A DNA stretch of 64,000 nucleotides from BJHL01 sp040378885 (lineage in GTDB: Bacteria; Planctomycetota; Phycisphaerae; Phycisphaerales; UBA1924): contig JBKDAN010000007.1 in NCBI GenBank assembly GCA_046316615.1, positions 45,365 to 109,364 on the forward strand. The letters run 5' to 3'. A program made the translations under genes and the position numbers. Positions 51,914 to 60,878 of the stretch are shown piece by piece (positions within the stretch are counted from its first letter, which is position 1; every line of letters begins with the position of its first letter). Under the pieces are notes generated by a model, which worked only from the letters and a program-made list of their open reading frames with translations, had not been told where the DNA came from and did not search any database.

Positions 51914-53407
51914 TTACTGCTTGATCGCGGGCTGCGCCGGTTCCGCATTCGCCGGCTGCGTTGTTTCCGCTTCCGGTTCCGCCCAGCCGCCGCCCAGTGC
52001 ACGATACAGCGACACAACCGCCGTCGTGACCTCGGCCTTGCTCAGCACTGCCTGATCTTCCGCGTCGTACAACTGCCGCTGGCTCTCGAGCACATTGAGG
52101 AAGTCACCCACACCGCTGCGATACCGCTCATCGGCCAGTGCAACCGCCCGCTTGTTCGCGTTCACTGCGTCAATCAGCGCTTGGTTACGAGCCTGCTCAT
52201 TCGTCAGTCGCACCAGCGCGTTTTCCACGTCTTCAAGGCTCGTGAGAATCGTCTGCTCATACGAAATCAGAGCCTGCTTCTCGCGCTCGTTTGCCGCGTC
52301 AATCAATCGACGAATGCGACCCGCATCAAAGATGTTCCACCGCACCGAAGGCCCGAAGCCCCACGTGCGACTGCTCGCATCAAACAGGTCTTCCGCCTGG
52401 CTGCTCTCAAAACCGAAGTTGCCCGTCAAGCTGAATCGCGGGAACAAGTCCGCCGTCGCCACGCCAATGCGAGCGCTCGCCGCCGCGATGCGCCGCTCCG
52501 CCTGCCGAATGTCCGGTCGCCGACGCAGCAGATCACTGGGAATCCCCACCGCGATATCGCCCGAGATCTGCGGAATCTCGCGCTTCACCGCCAGCTCTTC
52601 CGCCAGCGCAGCCGGGCTCTGCCCCAGCAGCACGCCCAGCCGGTGCATCGCCGACCGTTCCGAAGTCGCAAGCGGCGGCTTCTGGCTACGCCGCGTCGCC
52701 AGCAGCGCCTGCGATTGTGCCACTTCCAGCTCCGCCGCCAGACCTGCATCCAGCCGCGACCGCGTCAGTTCAACCGTCTCGCCCTGCGTCTTGATGGCGT
52801 TGTCGCTTACCAGTTGGCGCTGCTGCGCCGCGCGCAACTGAACGTAGTTCGTCGCCACTTCCGCCACGATCGACACGAGAATCGCCTGCTTGTCTTCCGC
52901 GCTGGCTTCAACGTCAGCACGCGACGCTTCCACGTCACGCCGCACGCCGCCCCACAGGTCCAGCTCCCAGCTCGCTTCCGCGCCGGTGCGGAACGTGTTC
53001 CGCGTGCCCGTGAAGCCCGGCTGCCCGGTGTTCTCACTGTTCCGCCGCCGCTCCGCGCTACCCGTCGCATCGACAGACGGATACAACGCGCTCTCCGACA
53101 CGCCTCGCAGCGCACGCGCCTCGCGCAGCCGCGCCTCGGCAAGCTTCAGGTCAAGGTTGTTCGCCACCGCGCGATCAATCAAGCTCGCCAGTTGCTCATC
53201 GCCCAGCGTCCGCCACCAGTACGACAGCGCGCCTGGCTCCACGCTCGTCGCCGAGCTCTTCACTCCGCTGCCGCTATCAAGTGATGCGAACGCCTCCGGT
53301 GTCTTGATCTCCGGCTTTGTGTAGTTGGGTCCCACTGTGCACCCGGCGAGTGCAATCAGCAGGCCAGCAGCGGCGGTAGGAGCGATGTATCGACGTAAAC
53401 GGGGCAT
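51914..53407 (-). CDS. Outer-membrane efflux lipoprotein (NodT/OprM type, TolC family)
   Basis: 497 residues with signal peptide and lipobox (LLIALAGC), followed by TVGPNYTKPEI, the opening typical of NodT-family factors. Two OEP repeats of long helices and short barrel strands follow: WWRTLGDEQLASLIDRAVANNLDLKLAEARLREARA and the second half from GDIAVGIPSDLLRRRPDIRQAERRIAAASARIGVATADLFPRFSLTG. It forms the trimeric exit duct of a tripartite pump with the HlyD adaptor gene 84 bp upstream on the same strand, then the ABC ATPase and permease. It converges with lptD. Confidence 0.92.
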   Translation of the reverse strand: MPRLRRYIAPTAAAGLLIALAGCTVGPNYTKPEIKTPEAFASLDSGSGVKSSATSVEPGALSYWWRTLGDEQLASLIDRAVANNLDLKLAEARLREARALRGVSESALYPSVDATGSAERRRNSENTGQPGFTGTRNTFRTGAEASWELDLWGGVRRDVEASRADVEASAEDKQAILVSIVAEVATNYVQLRAAQQRQLVSDNAIKTQGETVELTRSRLDAGLAAELEVAQSQALLATRRSQKPPLATSERSAMHRLGVLLGQSPAALAEELAVKREIPQISGDIAVGIPSDLLRRRPDIRQAERRIAAASARIGVATADLFPRFSLTGNFGFESSQAEDLFDASSRTWGFGPSVRWNIFDAGRIRRLIDAANEREKQALISYEQTILTSLEDVENALVRLTNEQARNQALIDAVNANKRAVALADERYRSGVGDFLNVLESQRQLYDAEDQAVLSKAEVTTAVVSLYRALGGGWAEPEAETTQPANAEPAQPAIKQ

Positions 53408-53491
53408 GCGATTCTCCGGAATTCAATCAGCGACGAAAGCAGACTCGTGTTGGTCGTGAGCTTGACAGTGGGGTGGTTCTACGCAAGTGAT

Positions 53492-54658
53492 TCAGTTGGA
53501 TTCCGGCGCAGCCGATGCGGTGCTGCGATTCACCGGCTCCGACTTGATGTACACGTCAACTTGCTGGCCCACATACAGCGGCAGATCCTTGGGGTCAAAG
53601 CTGAAGATAGCTTGCAGAACCCGCGTGTCCACGCGCTCCGTGCTCGCGCCCGTCAAGCTGCGCTTGGGAACGATGAACGGCTCAAACCGCACAAACTTCA
53701 GATCCGTGCGAATGTCTTTGTTGCCGCGTGCGAACGCCACCGCAGGCATGTTCGGCTTCACACGCCACGCTTCAAACTCGTCCACATCCACCCGAACGTG
53801 CAGCGGGTTCACGGTGCCCACCAGCATGAGTGGCGTCGAAAGTGCGCCAGCCTGCGCAAACTCACCCTCGCGCACATTCTTCTGCAGCACCTTGCCTGTC
53901 ACCGGGCTCTTCACCGTGCGCCGATCAATCTCAATCTGCAGTGCATCAATCGCTGCCTGGGCTTCAGCAACTTGGCTCTTCGCGACGTCAATATCCACGC
54001 TCCACGTTCCCGCTTCAAGCAACGCCAGCGACGCCCGCGCTTCCGCAAGCCGCGCTTCCGCCGTCGCGATGCGAGACTCCGCAGCACTCACCCGCGCCTG
54101 CGCGCCCTGCAGCGAGAACTGACGCCGCGAGCGTTCTTCAGCGCTCAGCGCGTTCTCGCCAAGCGTCTGGGCTCGCGTGTTCTGCATCTTCGCGTCATCA
54201 AGTCCCGACTGTGCATCCAGCAGCTGCGCCCGGGCATCCGCCACATCAGCTTCAGCCGCCGCCACACGCGCCCGCTGCGGCGGAATCGTCTCCGGACGTG
54301 TGCCGGCTTCCAGCTTGGCCAGTTGCGACTTCGCCACATCCAGCGCAGCCTTGCGACTCTTCATCTGCGCATCCAGCTCGCGCGTATCCAGCGCAAACAG
54401 CGGGTCGCCCTGCTTGATCATCTCGTTCACATCAACAAACACGCGCGTCACCAGTGCGCTCACGGGCGCCCCCACCGCGATGTTCTCGCTCGCCGCCTCC
54501 ACAAGGCCCGAACCCGCGACAAAGTGGTCGTAAGGCGGGCGGGGCGGCTCAATCACAGGCGGCATCGCCGGCGGCGGTACCGACCCCTTCACAACAGTTA
54601 TGGCAGCGAACACGATGCCCACGATGGCCAGAAGCGGAATGAGAATGGTGCGGATCAT
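53492..54658 (-). CDS. HlyD-family adaptor of an ABC efflux system (DevB/MacA-like)
   Basis: 388 residues from ATG 54658, set by CGGAG seven bases upstream. Anchor helix at about 3-23, Pro-rich linker, lipoyl half (VFVDVNEMIKQGDPLFALDTRELDAQ), a long coiled coil (about 90-220), second lipoyl half (RTVKSPVTGKVLQKNVREGEFA) and beta-barrel parts. It links the inner-membrane permease/ATPase pair encoded upstream to the NodT-type duct downstream. Part of a five-gene minus-strand cluster: tetR, permease, ATPase, this gene, outer-membrane factor. Confidence 0.9.
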   Translation of the reverse strand: MIRTILIPLLAIVGIVFAAITVVKGSVPPPAMPPVIEPPRPPYDHFVAGSGLVEAASENIAVGAPVSALVTRVFVDVNEMIKQGDPLFALDTRELDAQMKSRKAALDVAKSQLAKLEAGTRPETIPPQRARVAAAEADVADARAQLLDAQSGLDDAKMQNTRAQTLGENALSAEERSRRQFSLQGAQARVSAAESRIATAEARLAEARASLALLEAGTWSVDIDVAKSQVAEAQAAIDALQIEIDRRTVKSPVTGKVLQKNVREGEFAQAGALSTPLMLVGTVNPLHVRVDVDEFEAWRVKPNMPAVAFARGNKDIRTDLKFVRFEPFIVPKRSLTGASTERVDTRVLQAIFSFDPKDLPLYVGQQVDVYIKSEPVNRSTASAAPESN

Positions 54659-54723
54659 GATGAACTCCGAAAGTTGTACGTGTGAAGCGAGCAATGCTCG
54701 CGTGATGGTGCCGAATATGACAG

Positions 54724-55509
54724 TTACTTGCCCACTGCGCTCTCCGCGATGTGCGTCGCTTTGCGCAACCCCTGGCCTTGAATGATGCGGACGATGTGAC
54801 CGTCGTCCATCTCCGCGATGCGATCAGCGAACTCAAAGATGCGCGCGTCGTGCGTCACGACCACCAGCGTCAGGTCTTCACCCGCCGCTACGCCCCGCAA
54901 AAGTTCCATGACCTTCTGACCCGTCGCATGGTCCAGCGCGCTCGTTGGTTCGTCACACACCAGCAGCTTGGGCTTGTGCACAATCGCGCGGCTGATCGCC
55001 ACGCGCTGCTGCTGACCCCCCGACAGCTTCCGCGGCTCATCTTTCGTGCGATCGCCCAGCCCCACCAGCGTCAGCACTTCCTTCGCACGAGCCAACGCCT
55101 CTCTGCGCGGCACCCCATTAATCAACAGCGGCACCGCCACATTCTCCGCAATCGTCAGCGTCGGAATCAGGTTGAATGCCTGAAACACAAAGCCCACATT
55201 CACCGCACGAAACGCGGCCTTCTGGGCCTGATTCATGTTCGCGTAGTCTTGGCCCAGCACCTTGCACTGGCCGCCGTCGCGATCAAGCACGCCAGCGACC
55301 ACGCTGATCAGCGTCGTCTTGCCGCAGCCGCTGGGGCCCACCAGCATCAGCATCTCGCCCTTGTGCACGCTCACGTCCGCGCCGCGCAGCGCACGCACCG
55401 CGCTGTCGCCCTTGCCATACGTCTTCGTGACGCCCTGGCACTGAACGACCACCTCAGTGGAAGGCGTCGCCGCGGGTATCGTTCCGGAAGTAACTGTTGC
55501 AGTAGCCAT
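54724..55509 (-). CDS. ABC transporter ATP-binding protein (MacB/LolD/DevA type)
   Basis: 261 residues. Walker A is GPSGCGKT at 58-65, the Q-loop FVFQAFNLIPTLT, the signature LSGGQ at 162-166 (LSGGQQQRVAISRAIV), Walker B LLVCDEPTSALD and the switch His in VVVTHD. The sequence type is that of the MacB/LolD/DevA group, which works with FtsX/MacB-like permeases as a mechanical lever rather than a classic channel. It lies 18 bp after the permease gene. As the only ATPase in the cluster it may serve both permeases (55528-56682 and 57623-58780). Confidence 0.95.
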   Translation of the reverse strand: MATATVTSGTIPAATPSTEVVVQCQGVTKTYGKGDSAVRALRGADVSVHKGEMLMLVGPSGCGKTTLISVVAGVLDRDGGQCKVLGQDYANMNQAQKAAFRAVNVGFVFQAFNLIPTLTIAENVAVPLLINGVPRREALARAKEVLTLVGLGDRTKDEPRKLSGGQQQRVAISRAIVHKPKLLVCDEPTSALDHATGQKVMELLRGVAAGEDLTLVVVTHDARIFEFADRIAEMDDGHIVRIIQGQGLRKATHIAESAVGK

Positions 55510-55527
55510 AAGTGTTCTCGTGATGCG

Positions 55528-56682
55528 TTACGACTTGAAGACGACAGCGGGCTCCAGCCGCAGCACGTTGATAGCAGAGATACCGGCAGACGCAAGGCAG
55601 ATCAGCAGCATGCCCACACCGCTGCCCACCAGCAGTTGCCAAGGCATGAAGAACCCCACACCCGCCGGCTTGAGCAGCATGCCCGTCAGCGCGGCGCACC
55701 CAGCACCAAGCCCGAAGCCAAGCCCACCCACAACGATGACCTGCGTGAAGATCATCATCAGCAGACGCGTATTCGTCACGCCCAGCGCCTTCAGCGCGCC
55801 GAAGTAGCGTGCGTTGTCGACCACGTAGTTGAAGAACGTCTGCCCGCACACGAGCAGGCCGATCACAAATCCCAATGCGACCGTGATGCCGAAGTTGACC
55901 AGAATCCCCGTATTGATCAGCGTGTACCACATCGTCAGCGACGCGAAGTCAGATGCAGTGCGAGCCTTCTCACCCGTGTAGTCGCTGATGCGCTGCGCCA
56001 GAGCCTCATGATTCTCGCCGCTCTTTGCGCCCACCAGCACATACGACATCAGCTTCCGCTGAGGCGGCGCAAACTGCATCGCCCGCGAATACGTCGTGTA
56101 CAACGAAGGCTGCCAGTAAAACGGATCACGCGTCTCGCAGATGCCCACCACCCGCGCCGCGTTGTCATTGATGCTCAGCGTGTCACCCACGCGCAAGGGC
56201 CGTGATGTTCCGTCCGCATGCTTGATGCGCAGATCACCCTCCGCCGCACGCCGCTCCACAATCACGCTGTCGGCCTGCCGCAAGTCTTCCAGCGAGCCCG
56301 ACAGCATCCGCACCGGCCCGCCCAGCAGCGTTGCATCATCCACGCCGATGACGTTGGTCATCTCCAGCGTGCCTTCGCTCAGTCGCACAGGCAGCTGCGC
56401 CCGATACATCGGCATCGCCCAGTCCACACCGGGCACGCCACGCGTCCGCTGCAGCACTACATCTTGCAATGGCTTGGAATCTTCCGTAAAGCGAACCTGA
56501 TCATCCATCACCCAGATATGCACGTGAGGCGTATCTTCGATAAATGCCCACGTCCGGCGCGTATATCCCATGAAAATCGACGCCTGCTGCGTGATCAGCG
56601 TCGCCGCAAATGCAAGGCCGATGAGTAGCCCAAGGTACTTGAGCCTGTCATTCATGATCATCTTGATAGCTAGGCGGATCAT
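55528..56682 (-). CDS. ABC transporter permease, DevC/MacB-like (copy 1)
   Basis: 384 residues. One N-terminal helix (YLGLLIGLAFAATLITQQASIF), a periplasmic MacB-type domain (about 40-250; HIWVMDDQVRFTEDSKPLQDVVL) and three C-terminal helices (about 258-285, 310-330 and 345-370), ending in LRLEPAVVFKS. The topology is that of FtsX-like permeases such as DevC. Its ATG overlaps the stop of the TetR gene by four bases, so regulator and permease are translationally coupled. It is a paralogue of the permease at 57623-58780 (same LEPAxVFK end and MDxxVxFxxDxKPLQD block). Confidence 0.9.
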   Translation of the reverse strand: MIRLAIKMIMNDRLKYLGLLIGLAFAATLITQQASIFMGYTRRTWAFIEDTPHVHIWVMDDQVRFTEDSKPLQDVVLQRTRGVPGVDWAMPMYRAQLPVRLSEGTLEMTNVIGVDDATLLGGPVRMLSGSLEDLRQADSVIVERRAAEGDLRIKHADGTSRPLRVGDTLSINDNAARVVGICETRDPFYWQPSLYTTYSRAMQFAPPQRKLMSYVLVGAKSGENHEALAQRISDYTGEKARTASDFASLTMWYTLINTGILVNFGITVALGFVIGLLVCGQTFFNYVVDNARYFGALKALGVTNTRLLMMIFTQVIVVGGLGFGLGAGCAALTGMLLKPAGVGFFMPWQLLVGSGVGMLLICLASAGISAINVLRLEPAVVFKS

Positions 56683-57455
56683 CGTGTGTCTCCCGACAAT
56701 GTGTCACCAATGCGTGTCCCGGTCAGGCCGCTCATGTGCGCGTCAATCGCCAGCATCGCCGATCGCAGCGGATCCGTGAATCGCGCCCAAGGCAGCTTGC
56801 CATGGGTGATGTACAGGCTCACCACGCCATGCACGCAGCCCCAGCACATCTGCGCCACCGTCTCCACGTCGTTGTAAGGCGGCAGAAAGCGTCCCTGCGC
56901 GATGCAGTCCGCCACCGTGTGCCGGCACGCGTTGTATCCCTCGCGGTCAGCATCTGCGAACATGCAGTTGTCATCACGTTCCATCTCCGCCACAAAGTCA
57001 GGCGGCTCTGTCATGAACATGAGCTTGTAGTGGTGGGGGTGCGCCAGCGCAAACCGCACATAACCCTGCGCCAGCACACGAAGCCGCGCGACAGGATCGG
57101 CGATCTGCATGACATTCGTCGTCGCGTCATCAAACGAACGAAAGTCCTGCTGCATCATCGCGTGAATCAGCTGCAGCTTGTCCGCGAAGTGCACGTACAA
57201 GGCGCCAGGCGTGTAGCCCGCCGCCTTCGCGATATCGCGCATCGATACGGCATCAAATCCACGCTTCACAAACAGCTTGCGGGCCGCATTCACGATCTTC
57301 GCACGAGCCTTCGCATTCTCCTGCTCACGCCGCATCGCCGCGGGCGTCGCGGGCTCGACTGCTTTCTCGCCCGACACCTTTTCGCCCAGTTGCATCACGC
57401 CCGCAGCTTTGCGAGTGGAGCCCGTGGAGGAGTTGGAGGGACGACGAGTAGACAT
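56679..57455 (-). CDS. TetR/AcrR-family repressor of the efflux operon
   Basis: 258 residues. An unusually long basic N-terminus (about 50 residues) precedes the DNA-binding domain: AKIVNAARKLFVKRGFDAVSMRDIAKAAGYTPGALYVHFADKLQLI, about residues 52-97, with the HTH at MRDIAKAAGYTPGALYVHF. The C-terminal ligand domain ends near the stop. It is the first gene of the efflux cluster and overlaps the permease start by four bases. Two TGAAC-N3-GTTCA palindromes sit just upstream of its start, so it probably represses its own operon until the pump substrate binds. Confidence 0.9.
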   Translation of the reverse strand: MSTRRPSNSSTGSTRKAAGVMQLGEKVSGEKAVEPATPAAMRREQENAKARAKIVNAARKLFVKRGFDAVSMRDIAKAAGYTPGALYVHFADKLQLIHAMMQQDFRSFDDATTNVMQIADPVARLRVLAQGYVRFALAHPHHYKLMFMTEPPDFVAEMERDDNCMFADADREGYNACRHTVADCIAQGRFLPPYNDVETVAQMCWGCVHGVVSLYITHGKLPWARFTDPLRSAMLAIDAHMSGLTGTRIGDTLSGDTR

Positions 57456-57460
57456 GTGAG

Positions 57461-57505
57461 TGAACCGTGTTCATTCACTATACGCTGTTTAGTGAACGCC
57501 GTTCA
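57461..57505. promoter_or_regulatory. Probable TetR operator pair (TGAAC-N3-GTTCA, twice)
   Basis: TGAACCGTGTTCA at 57461-57473 and TGAACGCCGTTCA at 57493-57505 are two copies of the same palindrome, 32 bp apart (three helical turns). Between and around them TTCACTA (57474-57480) and TAGTGAA (57490-57496) form a further inverted repeat. They lie 6-50 bp upstream of the TetR start. Confidence 0.72.
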
Positions 57506-57622
57506 GTGAATTGGTTGGATTTTCTGCTGTGACACCGTAAACGTCGGAATACATAGTGTTTATCGCCCCAAAGCCTCCTTGTCGCCCCCGTTCCCCGCTC
57601 CCGTTCGCCGTTCTCCGCTCTC

Positions 57623-58780
57623 TCACCCCTTAAACACAATCGCCGGCTCCAGTCGAATCACCTTGATCAGGCTCAGCATCGCGCTCAGCGCGCTGATCAC
57701 CGCCACCGCGCAGCCTGCGAGGAACAACGTTTGCCAGATCAGTCGAAACGCCAGCGGGCTGTTACGCGCGTTGAAACCCATATACGCCGCGAGCCCCGCG
57801 CCAAGTCCGAACCCGATGAACGCAACCACGACCGCCTGCACGATGATCATCAGCATCAGTCGGTTGTTGCTCGCGCCCATCGCCTTCAGCGTGCCGAAGT
57901 AGCGCAGATTGTCCACCGTGAATGAGTAGAACATGAATCCGGTGATGATCGTGCCGATCACAAAGCCCAGCGCGACAGCGATGCCGAAGTTGATCGGAAT
58001 CCCCGTGTTCTCGACAAAGTACATCACCGTCTTCCAGCTGAATTCGCGCCCGCTGTACACCGCCAGCCCGCTGCGGTCTTCAACCGTCGTTGCCAGCGTC
58101 TGCACATCAACCCCTGGCGCGGCCTTCGCGATGATGTACGTCAGCATCTTGCGTTCACGCGGCACAAACTGCACCGCGCGTGAGTACGTGGTATAGATCG
58201 TCGGTTGGCTCTGAAAGCTCCGTGTCGTTTCCGCGATGCCCACGACCACCGCGCGCCGATCGTTCAGTTCGAGTGTGTCGCCAACGCGCAGCGGGATTGA
58301 CGCGCCGGTCACTTCATCGCGCCGCGCCAAGCGACTCGTCGCGCCCACGCGATCCACGATCACGCCGTCGGCACGCCACAGATCTTCCAGCCGCCCCTCG
58401 ACCATGCGCGAAGGACCGCCAATCAGCGTCGCGTCATCAATGCCGAAGATGTTGCAGTTCACAATCGTGCCGTCATCCTGCCGTGCACGCGTATTGCCCT
58501 TGTACAGAGGCATCGCCCATGCCACGCCTTCGACCCCGCGAATGCGAGAAAGCGCGGTGTCCTGCAGCGGTTTCGCGTCATCAATGAACTGCACTTTCTG
58601 ATCCATGATCCACAGATCAGGCTGCGCAATATCCGTGATCACGGCGAACGTCCGCGACATCAGCCCCACGAAGATCGAGCCCTGCCACACGATCACCATG
58701 CTCGCCAGCGCGACGCCGAGAATGATGCCGAAGTACTTGCCCGTATCGCGAAAGAGCATTTTGAGCGCGACTGATATCAT
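57623..58780 (-). CDS. ABC transporter permease, DevC/MacB-like (copy 2)
   Basis: 385 residues with the same plan as copy 1: N-terminal helix (YFGIILGVALASMVIVWQGSIF), periplasmic domain (DLWIMDQKVQFIDDAKPLQDTAL), and three C-terminal helices ending in IRLEPAIVFKG. The ATG overlaps the stop of a second TetR gene by four bases, exactly as in copy 1. No ATPase gene follows; the next genes are tetR1 and permease copy 1. It may form a heterodimer with copy 1 or a second pump sharing the single ATPase. Confidence 0.9.
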   Translation of the reverse strand: MISVALKMLFRDTGKYFGIILGVALASMVIVWQGSIFVGLMSRTFAVITDIAQPDLWIMDQKVQFIDDAKPLQDTALSRIRGVEGVAWAMPLYKGNTRARQDDGTIVNCNIFGIDDATLIGGPSRMVEGRLEDLWRADGVIVDRVGATSRLARRDEVTGASIPLRVGDTLELNDRRAVVVGIAETTRSFQSQPTIYTTYSRAVQFVPRERKMLTYIIAKAAPGVDVQTLATTVEDRSGLAVYSGREFSWKTVMYFVENTGIPINFGIAVALGFVIGTIITGFMFYSFTVDNLRYFGTLKAMGASNNRLMLMIIVQAVVVAFIGFGLGAGLAAYMGFNARNSPLAFRLIWQTLFLAGCAVAVISALSAMLSLIKVIRLEPAIVFKG

Positions 58781-59487
58781 GATGTTGCTCCTTGCTTCAC
58801 GCGTGCGTCAATTGCCGCTCGCGTCGCATGCAGCCCCGCGATCGTGAACGCCGTCACATGCCGTGACCACGCGTCAATCTGTTCACTCGAATACACACTC
58901 CGCGGCTGAATCCGCGTGATGACCGGCCGCGCATGCTTGTAATGCAGCACCTGACCGATCAGACTGTTGCCCGCCATGTCGATCTCTTCTTCGCTCGCCT
59001 CTGCGCCCAGGAACTCACGCACGATCTCGCGCACACGCTCCCACATCGGCGCAATCGCCTGTGCGACAACCCTGTCCAGTGCGGGTGTTGGTTCCACCAT
59101 CTCGCGTGCCATCAATACGCCGTGCCAACTGGGCCGCCCCGGATCAATGATCCGCGTGAACATCAGTTCCACCATCGCTCGTACACGATCTTCCGCCGTC
59201 CGCGCTCTCGCGAACATCGCCTCCACAGGTGTCCGCTGACTCGCGATCTTGTACGCATACTCCAGCACCGCCGCATAGAGCCCGGCCTTGTCGCCAAAGT
59301 GGTAACTCACCGCCGCGATGTTCGCGTCCGCCCGCTCGCAAATCTCCCGCACCGTCGCGTCCTTGAACCCGCGTTCCGCAAACACTTCACCTGCCGCCAG
59401 CAGGAGTTTTTCCTGTGTCGCATGCTGCGCGTGCACCGCATCCCGCATGGCGGCGGCGTGCAGAGGTTGAAAAGGTCCCGCAGGCAT
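58777..59487 (-). CDS. TetR/AcrR-family regulator (CecR/DUF1956 type)
   Basis: 236 residues. DNA-binding domain: EKLLLAAGEVFAERGFKDATVREICERADANIAAVSYHFGDKAGLY (about 25-70), where NIAAVSYHFGDK is the recognition part typical of the CecR/YbiH group. The C-terminal domain (MVELMFTRIIDPGRPSWHGVLMAREMVEPTPALDRVV) matches DUF1956. CecR-type regulators often control ABC exporters of the YbhFSR kind and their HlyD partner, which fits the coupled permease gene. An 18-bp palindrome lies 46 bp upstream. Confidence 0.9.
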   Translation of the reverse strand: MPAGPFQPLHAAAMRDAVHAQHATQEKLLLAAGEVFAERGFKDATVREICERADANIAAVSYHFGDKAGLYAAVLEYAYKIASQRTPVEAMFARARTAEDRVRAMVELMFTRIIDPGRPSWHGVLMAREMVEPTPALDRVVAQAIAPMWERVREIVREFLGAEASEEEIDMAGNSLIGQVLHYKHARPVITRIQPRSVYSSEQIDAWSRHVTAFTIAGLHATRAAIDARVKQGATS

Positions 59488-59532
59488 TGTTCGTCACCCA
59501 ATCAGGCGTTAATGCGGAGTCAAACATCTGTT

Positions 59533-59550
59533 TCAAACGCTTGTTTGAAT
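59533..59550. promoter_or_regulatory. Probable operator of the CecR-type regulator
   Basis: TTCAAAC-GCTT-GTTTGAA, a perfect 7+7 palindrome, upstream of the regulator's start and also upstream of the divergent methyltransferase gene. A related half-site (TCAAACA) precedes it at 59521. Confidence 0.72.
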
Positions 59551-59630
59551 ACTCTACGTCGCCTGCCCCTTCGTCGATGCGACTCGATCCCGGCAAATTT
59601 CCTAAATCGCACCCCGCCCTAGCCTTGCGC

Positions 59631-60830
59631 ATGCCTCGCCGTCGCGAAAAGTCCGCTGTCCAGCAGCCCGCCGCGTCTCCACAACGTCGGGCCGCCGTCA
59701 CGCTCTCCTGGCCGGGCAAGCGCAGCCCCATCATCGACGCAGCCCACCCGCACGTCGCGGCGCTCTCGCCCTTCGCAACTGCCCTCAGCACCAAACGCAA
59801 TGCTGTGGCGAATGCCGACAACAGTCACGCGCTGCAGGCTCTCGCCCTCGCCAACATCCAGCCGCGGCTGATCTACATCGATCCGCCGTACGCCACCCAA
59901 GTCGATCACGGCGTGCAATCCGCCGACGGCGCAGCCCTCGCGTACGTCGACACCTGGCAGGATGAAGACTACTGCCAGGCGATGTTCGAGCGTCTGTCAC
60001 TCATGCATCATGTGCTGCGCGATGATGGCTTTCTGTTCGTCCAGTGCGACTGGCGCGCCAGCGCATGGCTCCGCGTGATGCTCGACGAGATCTTTTCGCG
60101 TGCATGTTTTCGCAACGAAATCGTGTGGCGCCGCGCGCCCAACCTTGGTCGCCAGGCGACAAGCGCGCAGCTTGGGCGCACGACCGATAGCATCTTTGTC
60201 TACAGCAAGCGTCCGCGCCAGCCGTTTCCGGGTCGTGTGCCGCAACTGCTGCAACCGTGTGAGCTGACCGGCACCGGCGCACCCGCCGGCGCGAAGTGGG
60301 ATGCTGCCGCCAAGACGTACTTCACCACCGCGCCACGCGGCGACTACACCGACGCGAGCATCGCCAAACTCCGCCGCGAAGGACGCGTGTACGACAGCGC
60401 GACAGGTAAGGTCTATATCAAGTATCCGCTCGTGCGCGACGCGGACGGCCGCTGGTGCAAGCCCATCACCATCGACACGATTTGGACCGATGAAGAAGTG
60501 AAGCCGCTGCGACACGCGAGCAAGCGGGAGCTGGCGATTGATTATGTGACGCAGAAGCCTGAGTCGCTGCTGCGGCGCATCATCGATTGGGCGAGTGAAC
60601 CGGGTGATCTGGTCGGTGATTTCTTTGCAGGTTCAGGGACAACACTCGCCGTCGCGCATGCGATGGGGCGGCGCTTTGCGGGCGTTGATCAGGGGCAACT
60701 GGCTATCGCGACGATGCGCAATCGGCTTGCGGACGCGGACGTTGTGTGGTGTGCGGCGCAGACGCAGACGGTGGCGGCGCGTGTGCGGCAGCCACGGGTG
60801 ACGCGGCGCAAAGTGGCGCGGGCGCAGTAG
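59631..60830 (+). CDS. DNA adenine/cytosine-N4 methyltransferase, beta class, solitary
   Basis: About 399 residues from ATG 59631; ATG 59577 and earlier codons are also in frame but run into the regulator's operator. Motif IV (LIYIDPPYATQ, DPPY) comes before motif I (DLVGDFFAGSGTTLAVAHAMGRRFAGVDQ), the order of the beta class used by type III Mod proteins and some type II enzymes. A target-recognition region lies between (about 215-340). No restriction or helicase gene adjoins. It may be an orphan regulatory or phage-type methylase; N6-adenine is the more likely target. Recognition sequence unknown. Confidence 0.88.
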   Translation: MPRRREKSAVQQPAASPQRRAAVTLSWPGKRSPIIDAAHPHVAALSPFATALSTKRNAVANADNSHALQALALANIQPRLIYIDPPYATQVDHGVQSADGAALAYVDTWQDEDYCQAMFERLSLMHHVLRDDGFLFVQCDWRASAWLRVMLDEIFSRACFRNEIVWRRAPNLGRQATSAQLGRTTDSIFVYSKRPRQPFPGRVPQLLQPCELTGTGAPAGAKWDAAAKTYFTTAPRGDYTDASIAKLRREGRVYDSATGKVYIKYPLVRDADGRWCKPITIDTIWTDEEVKPLRHASKRELAIDYVTQKPESLLRRIIDWASEPGDLVGDFFAGSGTTLAVAHAMGRRFAGVDQGQLAIATMRNRLADADVVWCAAQTQTVAARVRQPRVTRRKVARAQ

Positions 60831-60833
60831 AAA

Positions 60834-60857
60834 GCGCGCGAGGCGTACCTCGCGTGC
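60834..60857. terminator. Bidirectional hairpin between convergent genes
   Basis: GCGCGCGAGG (60834-60843) pairs with CCTCGCGTGC (60848-60857), ten pairs including one G-T, around a CGTA loop. It sits between the stops of the methyltransferase and the outer-membrane protein. No T run. Confidence 0.6.
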
Positions 60858-60878
60858 TGGTGAGCTGGTTGGTTGCGA

